From Planctomycetota bacterium (GTDB lineage Bacteria > Planctomycetota > Planctomycetia > Isosphaerales > Isosphaeraceae): a stretch of 46,965 bases of DNA. The stretch covers positions 1 to 46,965 of the forward strand of contig JAJYWB010000046.1 in the NCBI GenBank assembly GCA_021791715.1, given 5' to 3'. The position numbers and the translations under genes are program-made. Each line of letters begins with the position of its first letter. The first letter of the stretch is position 1. The notes under the pieces were generated by a model. It was not told the DNA's origin. It worked only from the letters and a program-made list of their open reading frames with translations, and ran no database searches. Below are positions 34,747 through 43,840 of the stretch, piece after piece.

Positions 34747-35679
34747 TTGAGAACGGTCATCACGGGGGGCGCGGGATTCGTCGGCTCTCATTTGTGCGAT
34801 CGGATGCGGGCCGAGGGGCACGAAGTCGTTTGCGTCGACAACCTGCTGACGGGCAACCCGCGAAATATTGAACATTTAATGAATGATCGTGGTTTCCAAT
34901 TCGTCGAGCACGACGTTTCGAAGCCGATCGAGATCGACGGGCGTGTGGACAACGTGCTTCATTTCGCGAGTCCGGCGAGCCCGTTCGATTACCTGGCGCA
35001 TCCGATTCCGACGCTCAAGGTGGGTTCGTTGGGGACGCACAACGCGCTTGGGCTGGCGAAGCTTAAGGACGCTCGATTTTTGCTCGCGAGCACGTCCGAG
35101 GTTTACGGCGATCCCGAAGTTCACCCGCAGCGCGAGGATTACTGGGGGAACGTCAATCCGATCGGTCCGCGGGGCTGTTACGACGAGGCGAAGCGGTTCG
35201 CCGAGGCGATCACGATGGCGTATCACCGTCATCATGGTGTGAAGACGCGAATTGTCCGAATTTTCAACACGTATGGACCTCGCATGCGGCTCAACGACGG
35301 TCGCGTGCTTCCCGCGCTCATGGGGCAGGCGCTCCGTAACGAGCCGATGACGATCTTCGGCGACGGCGGTCAAACGCGCAGTTTCTGTTACGTATCGGAC
35401 CTTGTCGACGGGATTTTCCGGCTTCTTTTCTGCGATTTCTCCGAGCCCGTGAACGTCGGCAATCCCTCCGAGATCACCGTTCTTGAGCTGGCTCGCGAGA
35501 TTCAAGAGCTTGTTCCCGGGTGTCGATCCGAAATCGTATTCAAGCCGCTTCCGCAAGACGATCCCAAACGGCGTCGTCCCGATATCGGTCGCGCGCGGTC
35601 GCTATTGGGATGGGAGCCCAAGATCGATCGCGGCGACGGATTGAAGAAGACGCTCGAATACTTCCGCACGGCGTTGTAA
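34747..35679 (+). CDS. UDP-glucuronate decarboxylase (UDP-xylose synthase)
   Basis: Extended short-chain dehydrogenase of 310 residues. NAD-binding [11 protein letters not shown] is at the very N-terminus. The active site is ASTSEVYG with Tyr-Lys in CYDEAKR, and [19 protein letters not shown] is the signature of UDP-glucuronate decarboxylases, which make UDP-xylose; [10 protein letters not shown] and [11 protein letters not shown] also fit. The start is TTG 34747, with GAGGGGA at 34734-34740. It probably supplies pentose for surface polysaccharide, together with galE and wecB downstream. dTDP-glucose dehydratase is the nearest alternative but lacks this signature. Confidence 0.9.
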   Translation: MRTVITGGAGFVGSHLCDRMRAEGHEVVCVDNLLTGNPRNIEHLMNDRGFQFVEHDVSKPIEIDGRVDNVLHFASPASPFDYLAHPIPTLKVGSLGTHNALGLAKLKDARFLLASTSEVYGDPEVHPQREDYWGNVNPIGPRGCYDEAKRFAEAITMAYHRHHGVKTRIVRIFNTYGPRMRLNDGRVLPALMGQALRNEPMTIFGDGGQTRSFCYVSDLVDGIFRLLFCDFSEPVNVGNPSEITVLELAREIQELVPGCRSEIVFKPLPQDDPKRRRPDIGRARSLLGWEPKIDRGDGLKKTLEYFRTAL

Positions 35680-35786
35680 GGCCGCGACGATCGATCGCGA
35701 ACTTCCGCGATTGATTACATGATCGGAAAAGTGAATTTTGAAATCGTCTCGATCGAATCGACGAAGAGATCAAGGTTGATCAAATC

Positions 35787-36767
35787 ATGAAAGTTCTAGT
35801 AATCGGCGGAGCGGGTTATATCGGCAGCCACGCGGTTCGCTTGTTGAATCGTTCGGGTCACCAGGCGACGGTTCTCGACAGTCTGGTGTTGGGGCACGCC
35901 GAGGCGGTTCCCGCGGGGAGATTGACCGTCGGCGATCTCTCGAGCGTCGATTTCCTCGCCGAGTTGCTGGCGCGCGAATCGATCGAAGCGGTGATGCATT
36001 TCGCCGCGTTCGCCTCGGTTCCCGAAAGCGTGATCGAACCCGCGAAATATTATGAAAACAATCTGATTGGTACGATTCATTTATTGGAGGCGATGCGTAG
36101 GACGGGGGTTTCGCGGCTTGTTTTTTCGAGCACGTGCGCCACGTACGGCGTTCCCGAAAGCGTGCCGATCACCGAGGATACGCCGCAACGTCCGATCAAT
36201 CCGTACGGCTTCACCAAGCTCGCGTGCGAACGCGCGATGGCCGATTACTCGCGTGCGTACGGTCTCGGCTTCGTCGCGCTCCGCTATTTCAACGCGAGCG
36301 GCGCCGCCGAAGACGGCTCGATCGGCGAGGATCACGACCCCGAAACGCATCTGATCCCGATCGCGCTCCAGGTCGCTCTTGGTAAACGTGATCATATCGC
36401 GATTTACGGAAACGATTACCCGACCCCCGACGGCACATGTATTCGCGATTATATCCATGTTGACGATTTGGCCGAGGCGCATCGTTTAACTCTCGAACGG
36501 ATCGAGCCCGGGACGGGGCGATTTTACAACGTGGGAACGGGGAGAGGGTTCAGCGTTCGCGAGGTGATCGAATCGGCTCGTCGAACGACGGGCAAGCCGA
36601 TCCCCGCGGTGGAGAAGCCGCGTCGCCCCGGCGATCCTCCCGCGCTCGTCGCCGCGGCCGATCTTCTCCGTCGCGACACCGGCTGGACGCCGAGATACTC
36701 CGAGATCGACGCGATCGTCGCGTCGGCGTGGCGCTGGCACTCGACTCACCCGAACGGTTACGCCTGA
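35787..36767 (+). CDS. galE: UDP-glucose 4-epimerase
   Basis: Interconverts UDP-glucose and UDP-galactose using tightly bound NAD. 326 residues, standard length. GGAGYIGSHAVRLL binds NAD; SSTCATYG and YGFTKLACER hold the catalytic Ser/Thr and Tyr-Lys; ALRYFNASGAAEDGSIGE, the DGTCIRDYIHVDDLAEAH signature and NVGTGRGFSVREVI are typical of GalE. ATG 35787 begins directly with the family MKVLVIGG. It follows the uxs gene by 107 bases in the same direction. Confidence 0.94.
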   Translation: MKVLVIGGAGYIGSHAVRLLNRSGHQATVLDSLVLGHAEAVPAGRLTVGDLSSVDFLAELLARESIEAVMHFAAFASVPESVIEPAKYYENNLIGTIHLLEAMRRTGVSRLVFSSTCATYGVPESVPITEDTPQRPINPYGFTKLACERAMADYSRAYGLGFVALRYFNASGAAEDGSIGEDHDPETHLIPIALQVALGKRDHIAIYGNDYPTPDGTCIRDYIHVDDLAEAHRLTLERIEPGTGRFYNVGTGRGFSVREVIESARRTTGKPIPAVEKPRRPGDPPALVAAADLLRRDTGWTPRYSEIDAIVASAWRWHSTHPNGYA

Positions 36768-36954
36768 AACCGCCGTTCTAGATCGAAACAAGCTCGGCGA
36801 TTGATTTCTACTCATCGATATTCATTTGTTTAATCAATTATTAGAGCAATTTGTTTGTTGAAGTTGATTCGTTTCCGCCGAGTTGGCCGACCGATTGAAT
36901 TGGTGTAAAATTCATCGATTAAATCGTTCCATTCGATCACGGGAGGCGATCGCC

Positions 36955-37662
36955 GTGTCGACCGCGCCGACGAAGAAAACCGCCGAACTCACGAAGCCTC
37001 GGGTTCGAACTCGTCGAACGAACGTCGCCGATCGGTCGATCGCGACGGTCGCCGATTTACTGAAGAGCCTGGGAGATATTCCAGCCGAGCGGGTGCGCTG
37101 GAATCCGCTACCTGGAAGGGCGACCGAGCGTGATTTGCTTAGGACGAACGAGCGCAAAGAGGGGGCGATTTGCGAACTCGTCGACGGAACCTTGGTGGAG
37201 AAACCGATGGGCTTCGGCGAATCCGAGCTTGCGATCGTCGTCGCATCGGCGATCTTATTATTCGTCCGCGAGAGAAAGCTCGGGATTGTTGTAGGAGAAG
37301 CCGGGATGCTTCGTCTCAAGCCCGGACTCGTTCGCGTTCCCGACGTCTCGTTCGTCTCCTGGGATCGCCTCCCCGGTCGCAAGCGTTCAAGCGATCCGAT
37401 TCCGGCTTTGGCGCCCGATCTCGCGGTCGAGGTGCTGAGCAAAAGCAACACGAAAGCCGAGATCGAACGTAAGTTGAACGAGTATTTTGAGGCGGGAACG
37501 CGTCTCGCGTGGATCGTCGACCCCAAGAAGAAGACCGTTCGGGTTCATACGAGCGCGGATACGTACACGACGCACTCGGGCGACGACATTCTCGACGGCG
37601 GCGCGGTTTTGCCCGGTTTTCGTCTTCCGCTCAAGGAGATCTTCGAACTCGAAGAGGGATGA
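36955..37662 (+). CDS. Uma2-family PD-(D/E)XK nuclease, copy 1
   Basis: 235 residues. GTG 36955 follows GGGAGG (36941-36946). Uma2 (DUF820) is a restriction-endonuclease-fold family greatly expanded in cyanobacteria and planctomycetes. Seen here: an N-terminal helical lead (TVADLLKSLGDIPAERVRW), CELVDGTLVEKPMG, then Asp130 in RVPDVSF, Glu159 in PDLAVEVLS and Lys173 in ERKLNEYFEAG as the likely catalytic set, with the WIVDPKKKTVRVH strand. The role is unknown; activity on DNA is inferred from the fold. First of three tandem copies, with an N-terminus different from the other two. Confidence 0.85.
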   Translation: MSTAPTKKTAELTKPRVRTRRTNVADRSIATVADLLKSLGDIPAERVRWNPLPGRATERDLLRTNERKEGAICELVDGTLVEKPMGFGESELAIVVASAILLFVRERKLGIVVGEAGMLRLKPGLVRVPDVSFVSWDRLPGRKRSSDPIPALAPDLAVEVLSKSNTKAEIERKLNEYFEAGTRLAWIVDPKKKTVRVHTSADTYTTHSGDDILDGGAVLPGFRLPLKEIFELEEG

Positions 37663-38477
37663 TGTATTTTTTTGAATGAATAAGCATTTATCTTGAAAAT
37701 AAACTTCAAGGAGCTGGATATGTCGACCGTGTCTTCGTCCGATCGAACGACTTTGAATCGGCCACGCGGTCGTCGTCGCTCGGTTCTTGATCCGTCGATC
37801 GCGACGGTCGCCGATTTACTGAAGAGTCTGGGAGATATTCCAGCCGAGCGGGTGCGCTGGAATCCGCTTCCTGGAACGGCGACCGAGCGTGATTTGCTGA
37901 GGACGAACGAGCGTAAAGAGGGAGCGATTTGCGAACTCGTCGACGGAACCTTGGTGGAGAAACCGATGGGGGCGAACGAGTCGGAAATCGCATGTATCTT
38001 GATTCACCATATACTCGCGTTTGTTCTTAAAAGAAAGCTCGGGATCGTTTTGGGAGAAGCCGGGATGCTTCGTCTCAAGCCCGGTCTCGTTCGCGTTCCC
38101 GACGTCTCGTTCATATCGTGGGATCGGATTCCGGGACGGAAGCGTTCGAGCGAGCCGATTCCGCCTTTGGCGCCCGATCTCGCGGTCGAGGTGCTAAGCA
38201 AAAGCAACACGAAGGCCGAGATCGAACGTAAGTTGAACGAGTATTTTGAGGCGGGAACGAGCATCGCGTGGATCGTCGACCCAAAAAAGAAGACCGTTCG
38301 GGTTCATACGAGCGCGGATACGTTCACGACGCACTCTGGCGACGACATTCTCGACGGCGGCGCGGTTTTGCCCGGTTTTCGTCTTCCGCTCAGGGAGATC
38401 TTCGAACTCGAAGAGGGATGATGTATTTTTTGAATGAATAAGCATTTATCTTGAAAATAAACTTCAAGGAGCTGGAT
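37663..38477 (+). repeat. Tandem duplication unit covering Uma2 copies and their leaders
   Basis: The 57-base spacer after copy 1 (37663-37719) and the 56-base spacer after copy 2 (38422-38477) are the same sequence apart from one T in a poly-T run (TTTTTTT versus TTTTTT). The starts of copies 2 and 3 are 758 bases apart. The duplicated unit therefore includes the leader with its AAGGAG site. Confidence 0.85.
37720..38421 (+). CDS. Uma2-family PD-(D/E)XK nuclease, copy 2
   Basis: 233 residues. ATG 37720 follows AAGGAG (37708-37713). The same domain as copy 1 with the likely catalytic residues kept (Asp128, Glu157, Lys171). The N-terminus (MSTVSSSDRTTLNRPRGRRR) matches copy 3, not copy 1. The middle (KLGIVLGEAGMLRLKPG) matches copy 1, not copy 3, while GANESEIACILIHHILAF is its own. 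The gene is thus a mosaic between its neighbours. Confidence 0.85.
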   Translation: MSTVSSSDRTTLNRPRGRRRSVLDPSIATVADLLKSLGDIPAERVRWNPLPGTATERDLLRTNERKEGAICELVDGTLVEKPMGANESEIACILIHHILAFVLKRKLGIVLGEAGMLRLKPGLVRVPDVSFISWDRIPGRKRSSEPIPPLAPDLAVEVLSKSNTKAEIERKLNEYFEAGTSIAWIVDPKKKTVRVHTSADTFTTHSGDDILDGGAVLPGFRLPLREIFELEEG

Positions 38478-39197
38478 ATGTCGACCGTGTCTTCGTCCGA
38501 TCGAACGACTTTGAAGAAGCCACGCGGTCGTCGTCGCTCGGTTCTTGATCCGTCGATCGCGACGGTCGCCGATTTACTGAAGAGTCTGGGAGATATTCCG
38601 GCCGAGCGGGTGCGCTGGAATCCGCTTCCTGGAACGGCGACCGAGCGTGATTTGCTTAGGACGAACGAGCGTAAAGAGGGAGCGATTTGCGAACTCGTCG
38701 ACGGAACCTTGGTGGAGAAACCGATGGGCTTCGGCGAATCCGAGATTGCCGGATTGATTTTGTATGCGTTACTTGGTTTTATCCGTCCTCGGCGACTCGG
38801 GATCGTCTTACCTGCCGATGGGCCGCATCGGCTTCGACCCGGAACGGTGCGTTACCCCGACGTCTCGTTCATCTCCTGGGATCGCCTTCCCGGTCGCAAG
38901 CGTCCGAGCGAGCCGATTCCGGCTTTGGCGCCTGATCTCGCGGTCGAGGTTTTGAGCAAAAGCAATACGAAGGTCGAGATCGAACGTAAGTTGAGCGAGT
39001 ATTTTGAGGCGGGAACGAGCATCGTCTGGATCGTCGACCCAAAAAAGAAGACCGTTCGGGTACATACGAGCGCCGAAGCGTTCACAACGCACTCTGGAGA
39101 CGACATTCTCGACGGCGGCGCCGTTTTGCCCGGTTTTCGTCTCGAAGTTCAAGCGATTTTCAATCTCGACCCGGGACCGTCTTCCGAAGCCGATTAA
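38478..39197 (+). CDS. Uma2-family PD-(D/E)XK nuclease, copy 3
   Basis: 239 residues. ATG 38478 follows AAGGAG. The first 84 residues are nearly identical to copy 2 (NR changed to KK). The central module is different (LYALLGFIRPRRLGIVLPA, then RLRPGTVRYPDVSF), as is the extreme C-terminus (FRLEVQAIFNLDPGPSSEAD). The catalytic set is retained. The swapped module covers the region just before the first catalytic Asp and may change substrate binding. Confidence 0.85.
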   Translation: MSTVSSSDRTTLKKPRGRRRSVLDPSIATVADLLKSLGDIPAERVRWNPLPGTATERDLLRTNERKEGAICELVDGTLVEKPMGFGESEIAGLILYALLGFIRPRRLGIVLPADGPHRLRPGTVRYPDVSFISWDRLPGRKRPSEPIPALAPDLAVEVLSKSNTKVEIERKLSEYFEAGTSIVWIVDPKKKTVRVHTSAEAFTTHSGDDILDGGAVLPGFRLEVQAIFNLDPGPSSEAD

Positions 39198-39349
39198 TTC
39201 AATAAATAATTGTTCCGCAATTCAATTAGATTGATTGAAAATTATAGAAAATTACACGATCATTCGTTTTGGTCGCCCGCCGCGTTTTCGGCGAAACGCG
39301 TGTTTCGGTTGGTTCCGTCGAACTTCGCTTCGACGCTCGCGAGATCGGG

Positions 39350-39380
39350 TTGGTCGATTCGCCTTGTTTTGTGGTAAGAT
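39350..39380 (+). promoter_or_regulatory. Possible promoter of wecB
   Basis: TTGGTC (39350-39355) and TAAGAT (39375-39380) lie 19 bases apart, and the -10 box is preceded by TGG, an extended -10. The start codon is 46 bases further on. Confidence 0.4.
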
Positions 39381-39426
39381 TCCGCCGCCGACGGATCGGG
39401 AACGTTCGAGGCGAGGAGGCCGAGCG

Positions 39427-40668
39427 ATGAGAAGGATCGTCTGGTGCGTGGTGGGGACTCGCCCCGAGGCGATCAAGCTCGCTCCGCTCGTCTCGCGGCT
39501 TCGTCGTGAGCGAGATCGGCTCGAAACGCGTTTGATCGCGACGGGGCAGCATCGCGAGCTGCTCGATCGCGCCCTCGCCGATTTTGATCTGCGAGCGGAT
39601 TACGATCTCGAGCTGATGAAGCCCGGGCAAACTCTCGCCGACGTTCTGGCCGCGGGGGTCGCCGGGCTCGATCGTCTAATCGCCGAAGATCGACCCGATC
39701 TGATCATAGGGCAAGGGGATACGACATCGGTTTTGGCCGCGGCGACCGCGGCTTTTTATCGCCGCGCGCCGTTCGCGCACGTCGAGGCTGGGCTGCGGAC
39801 CGGAGATCGATACGCGCCGTTTCCGGAAGAGATGAATCGCGTGTTGATCGGTCGGCTCGCGACTTTACATTTCGCACCCACGCATCAAGCTGTTGACAAT
39901 CTTTTGCTCGAAGGGATCGCGCGGTCGTCGATCGTATTAACCGGGAACACCGTCGTCGACGCGATTTGGTCGCTCGATTCTCGGTCAAACCGTTTGCCGA
40001 TTAAGCCGCCGACCGCGGCGTATGTTCTCGTCACGGCGCATCGACGTGAACATCAAGGCGAACATTTGGATCAAATCTGTTCGGCGCTCGTCGAGCTGAC
40101 GCGCCGTCGCGTCGATTTGAGCGTGATTCTGCCCGTTCATCCCAATCCCGCGGTGCGTGGGGCGTTGATCGATCGGTTGCGCGATCGCGAGCGGATTCTT
40201 TTGATCGATCCCGTCGGCTACGCCGATTTCGCGGCGTTGATGCGGGGATCGCGGTTGATCGTGACCGATTCGGGAGGCGTGCAAGAGGAGGCTCCGGCGA
40301 TCGGCAAGCGTGTGATCGTGATTCGCGAGCGAACCGAGCGTCGCGAGGGGTTTGAGACCGGGCTCGTGAAACTTGTGGGTTGCGATCGCGACGCGTTGGT
40401 CGACGCGGTCGACGAAATGTGGGATCGTCCCGAGGAGACTTCGGGTCGAATCGGACCGGGTCGATTCGCCAACCCTTACGGCGACGGCTGGGCTTCGGAA
40501 CGGATTACGCGCGCGGTGCTAAACTTTTTGGGTATCGAACCCGAACCCGCTCCGGCGGGGTTTCATGAAACGTGGGACGAACGCCGCGGCGACCCGAACG
40601 GGATCTCGAACATTGGATTCGCGTATGTGGATTCCGGTGGAATGAACGGGTATGAATCCGCGGTTTAG
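39427..40668 (+). CDS. wecB: UDP-N-acetylglucosamine 2-epimerase (non-hydrolysing)
   Basis: Makes UDP-ManNAc from UDP-GlcNAc for surface polysaccharides. 413 residues from ATG 39427, set by GAGGAGG at 39413-39419; the frame is open further upstream but lies before the promoter. Family signatures: VVGTRPEAIKLAPLV, TGQHRELLD, VQGDTTS-type (here GQGDTTSVLAAATAAFY), HVEAGLRTGDRYAPFPEEMNR, VTAHRREHQGEHL and TDSGGVQEEAPAIGK. The C-terminal 45 residues extend beyond the usual enzyme with unknown role. With uxs and galE it forms a nucleotide-sugar group broken by the Uma2 triplet. Confidence 0.94.
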   Translation: MRRIVWCVVGTRPEAIKLAPLVSRLRRERDRLETRLIATGQHRELLDRALADFDLRADYDLELMKPGQTLADVLAAGVAGLDRLIAEDRPDLIIGQGDTTSVLAAATAAFYRRAPFAHVEAGLRTGDRYAPFPEEMNRVLIGRLATLHFAPTHQAVDNLLLEGIARSSIVLTGNTVVDAIWSLDSRSNRLPIKPPTAAYVLVTAHRREHQGEHLDQICSALVELTRRRVDLSVILPVHPNPAVRGALIDRLRDRERILLIDPVGYADFAALMRGSRLIVTDSGGVQEEAPAIGKRVIVIRERTERREGFETGLVKLVGCDRDALVDAVDEMWDRPEETSGRIGPGRFANPYGDGWASERITRAVLNFLGIEPEPAPAGFHETWDERRGDPNGISNIGFAYVDSGGMNGYESAV

Positions 40669-40728
40669 AACGGTTTGACGGGGTCGAACGATCGGCAAAG
40701 AACCGGAGTGTATCGTTCTTTCGGCCTG

Positions 40729-40734
40729 TATAAT
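40729..40734 (+). promoter_or_regulatory. Possible -10 box before the Ser/Thr kinase
   Basis: TATAAT at 40729-40734 is 24 bases before ATG 40758. That spacing would leave a leader of about 17 bases or favour the internal ATG at 40794. No -35 box is visible. Confidence 0.3.
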
Positions 40735-40757
40735 ATTTTACATCAAGCGAGCGCGGC

Positions 40758-43745
40758 ATGGTGGAACGACTCTTATCGCCGGAATCAAGAAACATGATCG
40801 AGCCCCGGTCGTCCCGATTTTGGCAATCGGCTTTACGCAGCGGATTGATCGACGCGGAGAAATTGCAGTCGTGTTGGGATCTCATTCCCGAGGCGAAGCG
40901 TACCGAAGACGCGATCGATCGTCGGCTGGCGCGGCAAACGGTCGAATCGGGGTATCTCACGCTCTGGCAGGCGCAGCAATTGATGAGCGGGCGAGTCGCC
41001 GGTTTTCAAATTGATAAATATATTCTATTAAGCTTAATTGGGCAAGGAGGAATGGGTCGGGTTTATCTGGCGCGAGATACGCGATTAAATCGGCGGGTGG
41101 CGATTAAAGTGCTTTCACCCGAGCGAACGAACAATCCGCGGGCGATCGCGCGGTTTCAGCGTGAGGCGCGTGTCGGGGCTCAGCTTCAGCACGAGAATTT
41201 GGTGCGGATTTACGACGAGGGGGAGGCGAACGGTCGTTGTTATCTGGTGATGGAATATATCGAGGGGAAAACGATCGGACAGATGATCAACGAGTCGGGT
41301 CCGTTTTCGCCTTCGACCGCGGCGCGTCTGGTTCAACAGGTGGCCCTCGGGCTCGAGCACGCGCGGCAGAAAGACCTGATTCATCGCGACGTCAACCCGT
41401 GGAACATCCTTGTGACGCCCGAGGGGGTCGCCAAGTTGACCGACCTCGGGCTCGCGATCGATCTGGGGGAGGACGCCGCGGTCACCCGCGACGGCGCAAC
41501 GGTCGGTACGTTTGATTATATCTCTCCAGAACAGGCGCGACATTCGCACAACGTGGACACTCGCAGCGATATCTATTCGCTAGGATGTACAATATATCAT
41601 ATGCTGGCGGGTCAGGTTCCGTTTCCGGTCGCGAGTCTTCCCGAGAAGTTGTATTCGCATCAGGCGACCGAGCCCGAACCGTTGGGCAAGATCGTTCCCG
41701 ACGTTCCCGCGGGGCTTGAGCGCGTCGTCGCGAAAATGTTGATGAAAGATCCCGCCAAGCGTTTTTCGACCCCCAAAGACGTCGCTCGCGCGCTCGAACC
41801 GTTCATCGAGCCGCTCGATACGCCCGACGTCGGTCGGACGAGCGCGACAGGAACCGCGACGGTCGAAAGCGCCGCGCTCCCCTCGAACCCGCTCTTCGTC
41901 GCGCCTCCTCCGACCGCCGTCGAAACGGGAGGGAAAAATCCATTATCATTTTTAAATATTGATTTTAATAAGCCGCTCGATACACCGCCTCCCGTCGCCG
42001 AATCTCGACCGATTCCCGCCGAGTTGAAATCGACCAGCGGCGAACTTCAGCACGCCGAAGCGCCGCGCCCGGTCAAAGAATCCGAAACGTCCCCCGCGCC
42101 GCGAAAAGAGCCCGAAGTTTCCCAGCCCGCGGCGGTTACGGAGACCGTGACATCGAAAGCGGGCTCGCGATCGGCGTCGAATTTGGGACCCCCGAAAGCC
42201 GAACCCGCCGCCCCAGTTCGCGACCCCGCGGATTTCGTCTGGCCGACCGAAATCGGCCTCGACACCCCGGCTAAAACCGCCGGCGCTTCGGGCGCTTCGC
42301 CGTTTCTCTCGCTCAATTTTGATTCGGGGCCGAAAAACGAAGCCTCGATCGCCGCGGGATCGAGCGCGATTCCGGGCTCGAAGCGCGCCGCGACCGACGT
42401 CGATCCTCTTTCGTCTTCGGGCTCTCGGAGCAAGGAAAAGCCGAAACCCAAAACCTCTCCGCCGGCCGACGACGAGCAAAAGCCCGACGACGCGCACGAC
42501 GAAACCCCCTCACGCCCGTCCGCCAAAGCCGAGTTCGATCCCGAGCGCGCCGCGCGGCTACGGCAAACACTGATTTACGCGGGATCGGCGGCCGTCGTTC
42601 TGATTCTTGTCGTCGGTTTGATCGTCGCGATGCAATCATGGCGATCGATTGATAAACCCGTCGATCTCGCGTCGAATTTGCGGAAAATTCAGCAAGAAGA
42701 CGACGAGCCGAAAGGCCCGCCTCCCAAGCTCGCGATCCGCTTTTCGGACGGTTATGAGGAGGTCGTCTGGAAATTCGACGAGGCGTTCAGCCGCGGCGGA
42801 GGTCGTGCTTTTGAACTCGTCGTGGGAGATCCCGAACCCGTCGTCGTTTCCTCCAAAGAATCGTTCCTCATCCCCGACGGAGCGATGACGATTCGTCCCG
42901 CTCCTGGAATCAAGCCGAAATTGATCTTCAAACCGCTGTCGAGCGAGCCCGTTTTTCGCGTTCGACCGGGAGGCAAACTGTTCCTTGAAGGATTGACGAT
43001 CGAGGTCGAATACCCCGAAAAGGTCGATAAGGCTCCGCCGCTCGTCGAGGCTTCGGGCGAATCGACGCTTCGTTATTGCTCGATCCGAACGAACCGTTCG
43101 CTCGCGGGATCGACCGTCGTCGTCGCCGAGGGACGGATGTTCGAAGCAAAAAATTGTTTCATTCAAGGGTTCGGTCATGCATTTGATTTAAAGCTTTATT
43201 CCGAATCGAAGGCGCGGGTCGAGGGATGCGTTTTGATCGGCGGCGACTCGGGCGACCCCGCCGCGTCGTGGGTCGCGCGGGCGCGGTACGAACCTTCAAA
43301 TCGTGGTAAGAACAAGCGAGAGCTTGTTATGCATAACAATTCGATAATGGCTCCCTCGGCGCTCGCGATCGAGGGATTTTCAGCCGAGGATCCCGCGACG
43401 ATCGAATTCAAGAACAACGCGGTGAGGGTGAAGATCCTGGCGGGGTGGAACTCTCCGGCGAAATTCGATCGAACGAGCCTGATCTGGAACGCGGCGGATA
43501 ATGTGTACGACGTCGCCGGCCCCGGTTGGGTCGCGGGTTCGACCGACGCCCCGGCCGACTCCGACTCATGGCTTCGGGTGCAAAAAGACGCCGATTCGCA
43601 CGCGCGCGAGATCCCCGAATTCGTCGCCGCGGCCAAAAAAGCGGCCGAAACGCTCGTCCCCGCCGATTTCCCGGCGCAAAATCAAGGAGCGGTCTCGATC
43701 GGCGCCGATCCCGCCGCGGTCGGCCCCGAAGCGTATAAAAAATAA
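40758..43745 (+). CDS. Transmembrane Ser/Thr protein kinase with an extracytoplasmic beta-helix-like domain
   Basis: 995 residues. An N-terminal helical module (20-85, SALRSGLIDAEKL and SGYLTLWQAQQLMSG) typical of planctomycete kinases precedes the kinase domain (88-355): GQGGMGRVY, ATP-binding Lys117 (VAIKVL), Glu136, catalytic loop HRDVNPWN (209-216), DLG (229-231), GTFDYISPEQA. The usual Lys of HRDxKPxN is Asn213. A Pro/Ala/Ser-rich linker leads to one membrane helix (about 605-628). The outer part has strands with repeated small turns (LRYCSIRTN, FEAKNCFIQGFG, ARVEGCVLIGG, LVMHNNSIMAP), as in right-handed beta-helices that bind polysaccharide. Likely a wall or polysaccharide sensor that signals by phosphorylation. 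ATG 40794 is an alternative start. Confidence 0.88.
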   Translation: MVERLLSPESRNMIEPRSSRFWQSALRSGLIDAEKLQSCWDLIPEAKRTEDAIDRRLARQTVESGYLTLWQAQQLMSGRVAGFQIDKYILLSLIGQGGMGRVYLARDTRLNRRVAIKVLSPERTNNPRAIARFQREARVGAQLQHENLVRIYDEGEANGRCYLVMEYIEGKTIGQMINESGPFSPSTAARLVQQVALGLEHARQKDLIHRDVNPWNILVTPEGVAKLTDLGLAIDLGEDAAVTRDGATVGTFDYISPEQARHSHNVDTRSDIYSLGCTIYHMLAGQVPFPVASLPEKLYSHQATEPEPLGKIVPDVPAGLERVVAKMLMKDPAKRFSTPKDVARALEPFIEPLDTPDVGRTSATGTATVESAALPSNPLFVAPPPTAVETGGKNPLSFLNIDFNKPLDTPPPVAESRPIPAELKSTSGELQHAEAPRPVKESETSPAPRKEPEVSQPAAVTETVTSKAGSRSASNLGPPKAEPAAPVRDPADFVWPTEIGLDTPAKTAGASGASPFLSLNFDSGPKNEASIAAGSSAIPGSKRAATDVDPLSSSGSRSKEKPKPKTSPPADDEQKPDDAHDETPSRPSAKAEFDPERAARLRQTLIYAGSAAVVLILVVGLIVAMQSWRSIDKPVDLASNLRKIQQEDDEPKGPPPKLAIRFSDGYEEVVWKFDEAFSRGGGRAFELVVGDPEPVVVSSKESFLIPDGAMTIRPAPGIKPKLIFKPLSSEPVFRVRPGGKLFLEGLTIEVEYPEKVDKAPPLVEASGESTLRYCSIRTNRSLAGSTVVVAEGRMFEAKNCFIQGFGHAFDLKLYSESKARVEGCVLIGGDSGDPAASWVARARYEPSNRGKNKRELVMHNNSIMAPSALAIEGFSAEDPATIEFKNNAVRVKILAGWNSPAKFDRTSLIWNAADNVYDVAGPGWVAGSTDAPADSDSWLRVQKDADSHAREIPEFVAAAKKAAETLVPADFPAQNQGAVSIGADPAAVGPEAYKK

Positions 43746-43818
43746 ATAAAGATTAATTATTGTAAGTAATTATGTAAAAGATTAAATGTTGTATTGAAAT
43801 AACTGCTCGAAGATAAAT

Positions 43819-43840
43819 CGACGATTCGGTCGATTCGTCG
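43819..43840. terminator. Hairpin between convergent genes
   Basis: CGACGA (43819-43824) pairs with TCGTCG (43835-43840) directly before the TolC-family gene end on the minus strand. The AT-rich tract 43746-43800 separates it from the kinase stop. It is a short stem, so the call is weak. Confidence 0.3.

Noticed and set aside
40758..42000. Calling the Ser/Thr kinase inactive because of HRDVNP
   Set aside because: ATP-binding Lys117, catalytic Asp211, Asn216 and Asp229 are present; the Lys of HRDxKP is also replaced in active kinases such as tyrosine kinases.
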